A DNA stretch of 64,000 bases from Pseudaminobacter salicylatoxidans (lineage in GTDB: Bacteria; Pseudomonadota; Alphaproteobacteria; Rhizobiales; Rhizobiaceae): contig NZ_QGGG01000008.1 of the NCBI RefSeq assembly GCF_003148475.1, positions 1 through 64,000 on the forward strand, read 5' to 3'. Under the pieces are notes generated by a model that was given only the letters and a program-made list of their open reading frames with translations, made no database searches and was not told the origin of the DNA. Numbering within the stretch: position 1 is the stretch's first letter; every line of letters begins with the position of its first letter. This document shows positions 24,707-32,306 of the stretch, piece after piece. The translations under genes were made by a program, and so were the position numbers.

Positions 24707-24912
24707 ACGCGCGGTAAGCCTTGAGTAATGATCGTAAACTCCTTATTCACCATAAGAATTTCGGGAAATCAGTGTCTTAGTCGGAATCCGGCGCCGCCGT
24801 CACCCGCTCGCCACGTCGACCGGTTGCCGGCGGTGGCACTTTTGGCACGCTTGACCTATATTCGGCCCATTGGCATGAAACGCCCGCAATAGCTGAAACG
24901 GACCATTTTTCG

Positions 24913-26103
24913 ATGAACAGCCTGGACCTGCCCGGACGGCCTGAAGACACCCGCGTCGTGGTTGCGATGTCGGGCGGCGTCGATTCTTCCGTCGTCGCCG
25001 GCATTCTCAAGCACGAAGGCTATGATGTCGTCGGCGTTACACTGCAGCTCTACGATCATGGCGCGGCAACGCACCGCGCGGGCTCCTGCTGCGCCGGGCA
25101 GGATATCGACGACGCCCGCCGCGTTTCCGAGACGCTGGGCATTCCGCATTATGTGCTGAATTATGAAGAGCGCTTCCGCAAGGCGGTGATCGACCCCTTC
25201 GCCGAAAGCTATATGTCGGGCGAGACACCCATCCCTTGCGTTTCCTGCAACCAGACCGTCAAGTTCGCCGACCTTCTGGAAACCGCCCGCGAACTGGGCG
25301 CGGACGCGCTGGCCACCGGCCACTATATCCGCAGCCGCGCCAATGGCGCGCACCGCGCGCTTTATCGCCCGGTCGATGCCGACCGTGACCAGAGCTATTT
25401 CCTGTTTGCCACCACGAAGGAGCAGATCGACTATCTGCGCTTCCCGCTCGGCGGCATGTCGAAGCCCGAAGTGCGCGCTATTGCCGAACGGCTCGGCCTG
25501 TCGGTCGCCAACAAGCACGACAGCCAGGACATCTGCTTCGTGCCCCAGGGCAAATACTCCGACATCATCGCCAAACTGAAGCCGACCGCCGCCACCCCTG
25601 GCGACATCGTTCATATAGACGGCCGCGTGCTGGGCAAGCATGAAGGCATCTTGCGCTATACGATCGGCCAGCGCCGCGGCATCGGCATCGCTTCCGGCGA
25701 ACCCCTCTATGTCGTGCATCTCGACGCGGAACATGCCCGCGTCGTCGTTGGCCCGCGCGAAGCGCTGGAAACCCACAAGATCTATCTGCGCAGCATCAAC
25801 TGGCTGGGCGACGCGCCGCTGGAGGACATTTCGCGGGACGGCATGGAAATTTTCGCAAAAGTCCGCTCCACGCGCCCGCCTCGCCCCGCCATGCTGCACA
25901 ATCGCGACGGCATCACCTGGGTCGAGCTCGGCGACGGCGAGTCCGGCATCGCGCCCGGCCAGGCCTGCGTCCTCTACAGCGACGACGGCAACGAAGCCCG
26001 CGTCTTCGGCGGCGGCTTCATCGAGCGCTCCGAGCGCGGCGCCGAAGCCGAGGCCATGCTGAACCGGCTGGCCGCCATGCCCGGCCCCATCGCCGCCGAG
26101 TAG
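24913..26103 (+). CDS. mnmA: tRNA-specific 2-thiouridylase MnmA
   Basis: A 396-residue enzyme that thiolates U34 of tRNA Lys, Glu and Gln using ATP and sulfur from a relay. The PP-loop '[12 protein letters not shown]' is at residues about 16-27. The catalytic Cys of '[11 protein letters not shown]', the 'ATGHYIR' motif, and the second catalytic Cys in '[13 protein letters not shown]' are all present. The C-terminal beta-barrel tRNA-binding domains include '[11 protein letters not shown]'. Length is standard for alphaproteobacteria. ATG follows a degenerate ribosome site. Monocistronic. Confidence 0.96.
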   Translation: MNSLDLPGRPEDTRVVVAMSGGVDSSVVAGILKHEGYDVVGVTLQLYDHGAATHRAGSCCAGQDIDDARRVSETLGIPHYVLNYEERFRKAVIDPFAESYMSGETPIPCVSCNQTVKFADLLETARELGADALATGHYIRSRANGAHRALYRPVDADRDQSYFLFATTKEQIDYLRFPLGGMSKPEVRAIAERLGLSVANKHDSQDICFVPQGKYSDIIAKLKPTAATPGDIVHIDGRVLGKHEGILRYTIGQRRGIGIASGEPLYVVHLDAEHARVVVGPREALETHKIYLRSINWLGDAPLEDISRDGMEIFAKVRSTRPPRPAMLHNRDGITWVELGDGESGIAPGQACVLYSDDGNEARVFGGGFIERSERGAEAEAMLNRLAAMPGPIAAE

Positions 26104-26167
26104 CCGAACAGCGAATTTTCACGGACCGCGTCCGCGCCAGACTGAGAATGCAAGCGCGCGCCTGTGA

Positions 26168-27121
26168 TCAGCCGTGGCCGATCGCCCCCGCCGTCAGGAT
26201 ACGCAGCACGGTAATGGCCTCTTCGCCATTTGTGCGCGGCTCCTGCCGGGTGCGCATGCACGTCATGAAATGCTCGAGCTCACGCGTCAGTGGCATGCCA
26301 TCCTCCACCGGGATGTAGGTCGGCTCGTTGGTGGTGAATGCCCAGTGGCCGCTGTCCTGCCAGACGGCATGGCGATAAACGGCCAGCTTGCGCTCCCACG
26401 GCTCGACATCGTCGAACACGGCCATCGCCTTGGTGCCGACCACCGTTAGCCGGCGTTCACGGTAGGGATTGAGCCTTGAAGCGAAGAGATGGCTGCGCAG
26501 GCCGTTGGGGAAACGCATGTGCAAATGCGCGAAATCGCTGAGATGGTCGAGAATTGCAGCGCCCTCGCCCCGGATTTCCACCGGCGCAGAGCCGGTGATC
26601 GCCAGGATCATTGACAGGTCATGCGGCGCAAGGTCCCACAGCGCGTCGTTTTCGGTATGGAACTTGCCGAGCCCCAGCCGGTGCGAATGGATATATTTCA
26701 CCTCGCCGAGTTCGCCCTGGTCGATCAGTTCCTTCAGCTTCTCAAAAGCGGGGTGGAAACGCAGGACATGGCCGACCATGAAGATACGGCCATTGGCTTC
26801 GGCCGCCGCAACGGCGCGCTCGGCATCGGGCACGTTGAGCGCAATCGGCTTCTCGACCAGCACGTCCTTGCCGTTCTCGACGGCCTTGATCGCTGCTTCC
26901 GCATGATATTGCGGCGGCAATGCCATGACGATCGCATCGACATCGGGTCGCGTGAACAGCGTGTCGGGGTCGATGGCGAGGCATTCCTGCTCGCTGGCAA
27001 AACCCTCGGCGCGCGCGCGATTGGCGTCGGAAACCGCATAAAGGGCGCCCAGCGCCTTGAGGGTGCGGATATGGTTGGAGCCCCAATACCCACATCCCAG
27101 GACTGCAATTCGCGGTTTCAT
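26168..27121 (-). CDS. Gfo/Idh/MocA family oxidoreductase
   Basis: A 317-residue NAD(P)-dependent dehydrogenase. The Rossmann motif 'IAVLGCGYWGSNHIRTL' is N-terminal, followed by 'VEKPIALNVPDAERAV' (conserved EKP with catalytic Lys) and the C-terminal barrel with 'WDLAPHDLSMIL' (DxxxH-type motif). It resembles the WlbA/WbpB-like group acting on UDP-sugars, but no glycan genes are adjacent. Start ATG at 27119-27121; a TTG one codon upstream is also open. Unlike the 51.9-53.2 kb paralogue it stands alone. Confidence 0.85.
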   Translation of the reverse strand: MKPRIAVLGCGYWGSNHIRTLKALGALYAVSDANRARAEGFASEQECLAIDPDTLFTRPDVDAIVMALPPQYHAEAAIKAVENGKDVLVEKPIALNVPDAERAVAAAEANGRIFMVGHVLRFHPAFEKLKELIDQGELGEVKYIHSHRLGLGKFHTENDALWDLAPHDLSMILAITGSAPVEIRGEGAAILDHLSDFAHLHMRFPNGLRSHLFASRLNPYRERRLTVVGTKAMAVFDDVEPWERKLAVYRHAVWQDSGHWAFTTNEPTYIPVEDGMPLTRELEHFMTCMRTRQEPRTNGEEAITVLRILTAGAIGHG

Positions 27122-27262
27122 CAAATTCCGAACTCGAGAAAATACTGGGCGGAGACATAATGGCAGGCGGGCCGGAACTCAACCCCGCAAGCCGTCTACC
27201 CGATGCAAACACGAGAGTTGCCGACCTGTGACGATTTCTTCTCCCCGACCCGGTTTTCCATG

Positions 27263-27292
27263 CTTGACAGGGCGTGCCTCGCAACCTTATAT
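27263..27292 (+). promoter_or_regulatory. tRNA-Met promoter
   Basis: CTTGAC (27263-27268) is followed after 18 bases by TTATAT (27287-27292), or after 17 bases by CTTATA. This is a near-consensus alphaproteobacterial promoter. It would give an RNA with a 5' leader of roughly 65 bases before the mature tRNA. Confidence 0.8.
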
Positions 27293-27363
27293 CCGCCCGA
27301 CCTTGGCGAAGCGCCCCGAAAACACCTGCCGGTTCGGCGAGTTTTCAGGCATTCCGCCGCCGG

Positions 27364-27440
27364 GGCGGAGTAGCTCAGTTGGTTAGAGCAGAGGAATCAT
27401 AATCCTTGTGTCGGGGGTTCAAATCCCTCCTCCGCTACCA
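27364..27440 (+). tRNA. tRNA-Met (CAU), elongator type
   Basis: A 77-base cloverleaf with encoded CCA. The acceptor arm GGCGGAG pairs with CTCCGCT (first pair G-U). The D arm is TAGCTCAGTTGGTTAGAGC, the anticodon stem is GAGGA/TCCTT with loop ATCATAA (T33, anticodon CAT, A37), and the T arm is GGGGG-TTCAAAT-CCCTC. The sequence looks like elongator tRNA-Met. A CAT anticodon could also be tRNA-Ile2 (lysidine), which I consider less likely. The paired first base excludes the initiator tRNA. Confidence 0.93.
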
Positions 27441-28098
27441 AATTTTTCAATGACTTAAGCAGAAATTTCCGCTTTTCATGTCGTGACCGTGTTGCGACGG
27501 ACAATCCTTGACTTTCAAGGTCCTGCGCCCGGCGAAACGCGGAGCTCTCACAGCCTGGTCGGCGATGAGGGTTTAGCGGGAGGCAAGGCGTTGAGCACGA
27601 GGCTTGCACCGTTTCGAAAGCTTGACACTTCGGCGCCTTCGTATGGCTGAATCGCTTGTGCGCCGCGCGTTGATTGATTTAGGAAAGTCGCGCCGCCAGC
27701 CAGTTGGCAAAGCCACCCCCGCGATTGAACTGAAAAAGCTCCTCGGCTTCAGTTCCTGTTTCCTAGATCGCGTTGCTCGAATGCGCTAAATGCATGGCCG
27801 AGCATCCCAGCAGTTATATAAATACGTTCACTATAATCGGCGATGGATACTCGATTCCGCCCAGCACTTTTCCGAACAGAAAATACTCACATCACGGCGC
27901 ACATGCAATGGTAACGTTCGCCCACGCATAACGATGGCCCTTCTATCAACCTCCACAGCGATAATCTCTCCAGTGTTGTAGAAATGCCTCTTCATGAAAT
28001 TTAGCACTGAAGTTACGCGCACATGCAACCGTAACAATTTGTTAACTTCAAAATTATGACTTAATACTGCCTGCGTTCATTATGTAGGGCTGGGTAAC
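27441..28098. other. AT-richer region after tRNA-Met
   Basis: About 660 bases visibly richer in A+T than the flanks and without a convincing gene. A 54-codon minus-strand ORF (27831-27995) is open, beginning MKRHFYNTGEII, but uses AGA/AGG codons rare in the neighbouring genes and lacks a good ribosome site. Two related stretches, GCGCACATGCAATGGTAACG (27898-27917) and GCGCACATGCAACCGTAACA (28018-28037), form an imperfect direct repeat 120 bases apart. No copy of the tRNA 3' end, which would mark an attachment site, was seen. Confidence 0.5.
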
Positions 28099-28218
28099 AT
28101 GCCAGAACATCAGCGAGCTTACGCTCGAAAAACCGACGATATACTTCATGAATCCTTATATGTCGCCGTCATCGTGTTTATGTTCACCGTGATCGCTCAA
28201 CAGTTCGGATTTGCGTAG
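28099..28218 (+). CDS. Predicted 39-residue single-pass membrane protein
   Basis: ATG at 28099 opens a 39-codon ORF. A charged N-terminus (MPEHQRAYARKTDDILHE) is followed by a hydrophobic stretch 'LYVAVIVFMFTVIAQQFGFA'. One transmembrane helix with cytoplasmic N-terminus is likely. The ribosome site (AGGGCTGGGTAAC) is mediocre. It sits in an AT-rich intergenic zone with a second mini-ORF downstream. I do not recognise the family; whether it is translated is unproven. Confidence 0.5.
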   Translation: MPEHQRAYARKTDDILHESLYVAVIVFMFTVIAQQFGFA

Positions 28219-28390
28219 GTCTGGAAGACGATCTCCTGCTCTCTTCATCGCGTGATGACAGCACGAAGTGGCGCCGTCGGCTCCGTTTTGCATGAGGTCC
28301 CTGCAGGTCGGCAAATGAGGCATATTCCTGGAATACGGAACCTTTGCCGCCGCCGAGCGCTTAGTTTCCTGACCAAGAAAGGATCATCAC

Positions 28391-28468
28391 ATGAAGGGTA
28401 TTATCCTCTGGCTCATGGGCGTGCCGATCTTCGTGATCATTTTGCTGTATATTTTCGTATTCCACTGA
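28391..28468 (+). CDS. Predicted 25-residue hydrophobic small protein
   Basis: ATG at 28391 begins a 25-codon ORF starting MKGIILWLMGVPIFVIILLY. Nearly the whole peptide would be one transmembrane helix. AAAGGA lies 9 bases upstream with clean spacing, better than most annotated genes here. Short 'MKG(I/L)xLWLxGVP' peptides of this form are widespread in bacteria as unannotated small membrane proteins (recalled, not searched). Function unknown. Confidence 0.65.
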   Translation: MKGIILWLMGVPIFVIILLYIFVFH

Positions 28469-28635
28469 TCGATCAATGGCGTCGGCCAACCTCCAGCCCC
28501 GATCAGGCTGTTGCAGGCGACAAGCTGCGACAGAGGCTTGCACACAACATAACCTGCTTCCTGCGCGGCAACTAAGCCAGCCAACCGGAGACAATCCCGC
28601 TCCCAATCGATTTCGGGTGACTGAATTATTTCCCG

Positions 28636-28664
28636 CTTGACTGATGCGCACCGCGAACTAGGGT
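28636..28664 (+). promoter_or_regulatory. Candidate promoter of the amide operon
   Basis: CTTGAC (28636-28641), a perfect -35, is followed after 17 bases by TAGGGT (28659-28664), a poor -10. The start of RNA would be near 28671, just upstream of the leader hairpins. Confidence 0.5.
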
Positions 28665-28675
28665 AAGATGAAATA

Positions 28676-28754
28676 CCGGCCCTGAGTGCCGGGCGGCAAC
28701 AATGCCTCGCATGCCTCGCCTTCCCGGGTGATGGCTGCGAGGCATTGTCGTTTT
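28676..28754 (+). terminator. Leader with hairpin and strong terminator before the AmiC-like gene
   Basis: CCGGC (28676-28680)/GCCGG (28688-28692) forms a first small hairpin with a 7-base loop. CAATGCCTCGCA (28700-28711) and TGCGAGGCATTG (28736-28747) form a perfect 12-bp stem followed by TCGTTTT, a terminator 13 bases before the start codon of the first operon gene. GCCTCGC occurs twice, in the left arm and in the loop, allowing alternative pairing. Because the operon encodes an AmiR-type ANTAR protein, regulated antitermination here is an attractive inference. The hexaloop pair of the published ANTAR RNA motif was not clearly seen. Confidence 0.7.
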
Positions 28755-28766
28755 GGGGGAGAGGGT

Positions 28767-29879
28767 TTGAAGCGCCGCGTCGAAATCGGCATTCTTTTTT
28801 CGCGATCCGGCAATTACCGGCTGGTGTCGGAGGCGTGCCGCACCGGTGCGCTGACGGCTATCGCAGACATCAATGCCGACCCCGAAGGCCGCGTTGAATT
28901 CGTGCCGGTGGAACGCGATCCCGGCGGCAATGCCGACCGCTATGCCGCCGGCTGCGCCGAGATCCTGCGCGACAGCTCGGCCCGGCATATCGTCGGCTGC
29001 GTCACCTCCTGGAGCCGCAAGGAAGCCATTCCCATGCTGGAACGGGACGGCGGCACACTCTGGTATGCCTGCCCCTATGAAGGTTTCGAGGCGAACGACC
29101 ATGTCGTCTACATGCATGCATGCCCGAACCAGCAGCTCGTGCCGCTGTTTGCCCATGTCGTGCCGCGCTTCGGCGTCAACGGCTTCCTGCTCGGCTCGAA
29201 CTATATCTGGGGCTGGGAGACCAACCGCGTCGCGCGCGACCTGATCGCCGACGCCGGCGGCGAGGTCCGCGGCGAGCGCTACCTGCCGCTCGGCGAAACC
29301 GACGTGTCGCGCCTCATCGAGGAAATCCGGGCCACGCGGCCGGATTTCGTGCTTAACAACCTGATCGGCCTTTCCTCCTACGCCTTCCTCAAGGCCTATG
29401 CCGAACTCGGCCGGGAAGACGCTCATTTCCTGCCGCAGCGCTGCCCGGTCGTGTCCTGCAACCTCACCGAATGCGAATTGCCGGCAATAGGCGAAGCCGG
29501 GCGCGGCCATCTGTCTGCCGGTCCCTATTTCCACGATCCGGCCGCCGACGGTGCGGGCAAGCACATGCCCGCCTCCTCTTTCGAGGCTTCTGCCTATGCC
29601 TCGGTGCGCGTGCTGGCCGACATTCTTGCCGGCGATCCGGACATGCGCTGGTCGGAACTGCCCTCTGCATTTGCCGGTCGCACCTTTGCCACGCCCTTCG
29701 GCGCCACCACCATCGATCCGCAAACCCAGCACGCGACGCTGCCGGTGGTGATCGGTGAGATTGACGGCATGGGCTTCCGCACGATCAGCCGGCAGGAGGC
29801 CGTTGCGCCGGACCCATATCTGTCGCGCTATGACCGCGCGCGCGTCTTTGCGCAACCGCGCCTGAGGGTCGTGCCATGA
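28767..29879 (+). CDS. AmiC-like amide-binding sensor (negative regulator of AmiR)
   Basis: About 370 residues of periplasmic-binding-protein fold (type I, urea/amide/branched-chain amino acid group), without signal peptide, hence cytoplasmic, as for Pseudomonas AmiC. It starts 'KRRVEIGILFSRSGNYRLVSEACRTGAL', and 'VGCVTSWSRKEAIPML', 'LGSNYIWGWETNRVARDL' and 'ATLPVVIGEIDGMGFRTISR' are typical. AmiC holds AmiR inactive until an amide binds. I chose TTG at 28767, with GGGGGAGAGGG just upstream; the open frame from 28686 crosses the terminator hairpin. Overlaps the AmiR-like gene by 4 bases (ATGA). Confidence 0.85.
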   Translation: MKRRVEIGILFSRSGNYRLVSEACRTGALTAIADINADPEGRVEFVPVERDPGGNADRYAAGCAEILRDSSARHIVGCVTSWSRKEAIPMLERDGGTLWYACPYEGFEANDHVVYMHACPNQQLVPLFAHVVPRFGVNGFLLGSNYIWGWETNRVARDLIADAGGEVRGERYLPLGETDVSRLIEEIRATRPDFVLNNLIGLSSYAFLKAYAELGREDAHFLPQRCPVVSCNLTECELPAIGEAGRGHLSAGPYFHDPAADGAGKHMPASSFEASAYASVRVLADILAGDPDMRWSELPSAFAGRTFATPFGATTIDPQTQHATLPVVIGEIDGMGFRTISRQEAVAPDPYLSRYDRARVFAQPRLRVVP

Positions 29880-30481
29880 GCAAGACCGCGCGCATTCCCA
29901 ATCTCGGCGGCGCCTGCGCCTTCGTGCTGCACCGTCCGCATCCCACCGTGCAGACCATCACCCGGCAATTGTCGGCCATCGGCCTGCGGGTTACGGATTG
30001 CTGGCCGGAGCTGCCGCCGGCGGTGCTTTCCGCGGATTTCGTCTTTTTCGACGTGGACCTCGGCTTTGACGAGCAGTTTCCCTGGAGGCCGGGCGAGGCG
30101 CCGATGCCGCTCATCGCCCTGGTCGGTTCGGAGGCGCCCGGCCGCATCGAATGGGCGCTCTTCTCGCACAAGGCCGACGCACATCTGATGAAGCCCGTCG
30201 GCAATTCGGGGGTCTATTCCTCGCTCCTCATCGCCCGCCAGAGCTTCGAGGAACGCAAGCGGCTGGCGGCGGAGATTGCCGCGCTGGAAGCGCGTGTGGC
30301 CGAACGGCAGACCATCGTGCGGGCGGTGGCCGCGCTCACCAGGGATGGCGAACATGAGCGAGGCTATGCGCAGTTGAGATCGTTGGCGATGGGCTGGCAG
30401 ATCAGTGTCGAGGAAGCCGCGCGCCGCGTCGTGGCCATGGCGGATGGAAAGGATTCGGATGAGCAGTCCCGTCGCGCCTGA
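29876..30481 (+). CDS. AmiR-like ANTAR transcription antiterminator
   Basis: A 201-residue RNA-binding antiterminator. The N-terminal part is a pseudo-receiver domain ('ACAFVLHRPHPTVQTITRQL', 'FVFFDVDLGFD') and a coiled-coil linker follows ('ERKRLAAEIAALEARVAERQ'). The C-terminal ~55 residues are an ANTAR-type three-helix domain, somewhat divergent ('AQLRSLAMGWQISVEEAARRVVAMA'). It should bind hairpins in the nascent leader RNA and allow read-through when released from the AmiC-like sensor. Coupled to the preceding gene by a 4-base overlap and to the permease by 23 bases. Confidence 0.83.
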   Translation: MSKTARIPNLGGACAFVLHRPHPTVQTITRQLSAIGLRVTDCWPELPPAVLSADFVFFDVDLGFDEQFPWRPGEAPMPLIALVGSEAPGRIEWALFSHKADAHLMKPVGNSGVYSSLLIARQSFEERKRLAAEIAALEARVAERQTIVRAVAALTRDGEHERGYAQLRSLAMGWQISVEEAARRVVAMADGKDSDEQSRRA

Positions 30482-31364
30482 ACTGCCGGTTCAGGAAAGC
30501 CCGATCACCAGGCCCCGGCCCGGCGTGCTGCGCAAGCTGGCGCAGCGTCCGCTGGCGCTCATCGGGCTGGTGATCGTCGCGCTGGTCGTCGGCGGCGCGT
30601 TGCTGGCGCCATGGCTGACCAATTTCGGCCCGAACGACCAGACGTTCGACGGGCTGACGCTTTCGGGCGAGCCGCTGCCGCCCAATGCCACCTTCTGGCT
30701 CGGCACCGATCTGCTCGGGCGCGACCTGTTCACGCGCATCCTCTATGGCGCGCGCACCTCGCTGATCATCGGCATCGTGGCCAATGGCATTGCGCTTCTC
30801 ATAGGCACGCTGGTCGGCGTCATCGCCGGCTATTTCCGCGGCTGGGTGGGCAGCGTGCTGATGCGCTTCACCGATCTGATGATGGCGTTTCCCGCGCTGC
30901 TTCTGGCTATCTGTCTGGCCGCGGTGTTCCAGCCCAGCCTCTGGATCGTGGCTCTGGTGATCGCGCTGGTGAACTGGGTGCAGACCGCGCGCGTCATGTA
31001 CACGCAGACGAGTTCGCTGGCCGAGCGCGAGTTCATCGATGCCGAGCGCACCATCGGCGCCGGCAGCCCGCGCATCCTGTTCCGGCACATCCTGCCGCAC
31101 CTTTTGCCCACCATCATCGTGTGGGGCACGCTGGGCATTTCCACCACGGTCCTGCTTGAGGCCACGCTGTCCTATCTGGGTATCGGCGTGCAGCCGCCCA
31201 CACCCTCCTGGGGCAACATCATCTTCGAGAACCAGACCTATTTCCAGGCCGCACCCTGGCTGGTGTTCTTCCCCGGCATCGCGATCCTCGCGCTGGCGCT
31301 GGCTTTCAACCTGATCGGCGATGCGCTGCGCGACATCCTCGACCCGACACAACAGGGGCGGTGA
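30459..31364 (+). CDS. ABC transporter permease, DppC type
   Basis: A 301-residue inner-membrane permease of the dipeptide/oligopeptide/nickel family. N-terminal OppC leader region, about six transmembrane helices, and the EAA loop 'EFIDAERTIGAGSPRILFRHILPHLLPTIIV'. 'WLGTDLLGRDLFTRILYGARTSL' is a DppC hallmark. ATG at 30459 follows AAAGGA and lies inside the 3' end of the antiterminator gene, implying translational coupling. Note that here the C-type permease precedes the B-type, the reverse of the usual order. Confidence 0.92.
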   Translation: MSSPVAPELPVQESPITRPRPGVLRKLAQRPLALIGLVIVALVVGGALLAPWLTNFGPNDQTFDGLTLSGEPLPPNATFWLGTDLLGRDLFTRILYGARTSLIIGIVANGIALLIGTLVGVIAGYFRGWVGSVLMRFTDLMMAFPALLLAICLAAVFQPSLWIVALVIALVNWVQTARVMYTQTSSLAEREFIDAERTIGAGSPRILFRHILPHLLPTIIVWGTLGISTTVLLEATLSYLGIGVQPPTPSWGNIIFENQTYFQAAPWLVFFPGIAILALALAFNLIGDALRDILDPTQQGR

Positions 31365-32284
31365 TGATCGCTTATCTCGGCCGCCGCCTCATCCAATCCG
31401 TGCTGATCCTGCTGGGCATCTCGCTCATCACCTTCGCACTGCTGTACCTTCTTCCCGCCGATCCGGTCCGCCAGATCGCGGGGCGCAGCGCCACGCCCGC
31501 AACGGTGGAAAGCATCCGCCGCCAGCTTGGTCTCGACCAGCCCTTCCTGGTTCAGTACGGGCGCTATCTGTGGAACCTGCTGCACGGCGATCTCGGACGC
31601 TCCTACATCCAGCGCTCGGAGGTCGCGCAGCTCATCGTCGCGCGCCTTCCGGCCACCTTGCTTTTGATGGTCGGCGCCATCGTCTGCGAGTTGGCGATCG
31701 GGCTCACCATGGGCGTGGTGGCTGCCGTGCGGCGCGGCTCCAACACCGACCAGTCGCTCATGGTCGCCTCCTTCATCGGCGTGTCGGCACCGCAATTCGT
31801 GGTGGGGCTGTTGCTTCTTTATGTGTTCGCGGTTCGCCTGAGCTGGTTTCCGATCGGCGGCTACGGCACCTTTTCGCATCTGGTCCTGCCCTCGCTCACC
31901 GTGGGTATCCTCGGCGCGGGCTGGTACGCGCGCATGATGCGCTCATCCATGATCGACGTGCTGCGTCAGGACTATATCCGCACCGCCCGCGCCAAGGGGC
32001 TGGCGCGTGTCACCGTGCTGATGCGCCACGCACTGCCCAACGCCATCCTGCCCATCATCGCCATGATCGGCATCGACATCGGCATTCTCATGGGCGGCAT
32101 CGTCGTGGTGGAAAGCGTGTTCGGCTGGCCCGGCATCGGCCAGCTCGTCTGGCAGGCAATCCAGCGCGTCGACATCCCCATCATCATGGGCATCACGCTC
32201 GTATCGGCGTTTGCGATCGTGCTCGGCAACTTCCTTGCCGACATCATTGCGCCCTTCATCGATCCACGCATCAAACTCAGATAA
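31364..32284 (+). CDS. ABC transporter permease, DppB type
   Basis: A 306-residue partner permease. 'YLGRRLIQSVLILLGISLITFALL' opens the first helix, then 'YGRYLWNLLHGDLGRSYI' and the EAA loop 'DYIRTARAKGLARVTVLMRHALPNAILPII', all typical of DppB/OppB. Forms the translocation channel with the DppC-type protein. Stop and start share a base (TGATG); a GTG codon just upstream could also serve. Confidence 0.92.
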   Translation: MIAYLGRRLIQSVLILLGISLITFALLYLLPADPVRQIAGRSATPATVESIRRQLGLDQPFLVQYGRYLWNLLHGDLGRSYIQRSEVAQLIVARLPATLLLMVGAIVCELAIGLTMGVVAAVRRGSNTDQSLMVASFIGVSAPQFVVGLLLLYVFAVRLSWFPIGGYGTFSHLVLPSLTVGILGAGWYARMMRSSMIDVLRQDYIRTARAKGLARVTVLMRHALPNAILPIIAMIGIDIGILMGGIVVVESVFGWPGIGQLVWQAIQRVDIPIIMGITLVSAFAIVLGNFLADIIAPFIDPRIKLR

Positions 32285-32306
32285 CCAGAGGGAAAGGGAA
32301 CTTGAG

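Noticed and set aside
27364-27440. Reading the tRNA as tRNA-Ile2 (lysidine) or initiator tRNA
   Set aside because: The body looks like elongator tRNA-Met, and the paired first base excludes the initiator. The Ile2 alternative remains possible but less likely.
27397-27609. 70-codon minus-strand open frame ending EGFEPPTQGL
   Set aside because: It runs antisense through tRNA-Met. This ending is a well-known artefact of translating tRNA genes and appears in many spurious database entries.
27831-27995. 54-codon minus-strand ORF starting MKRHFYNTGEII
   Set aside because: Rare AGA/AGG codons, no ribosome site, no recognised domain. Left as part of the AT-rich region rather than called as a gene.
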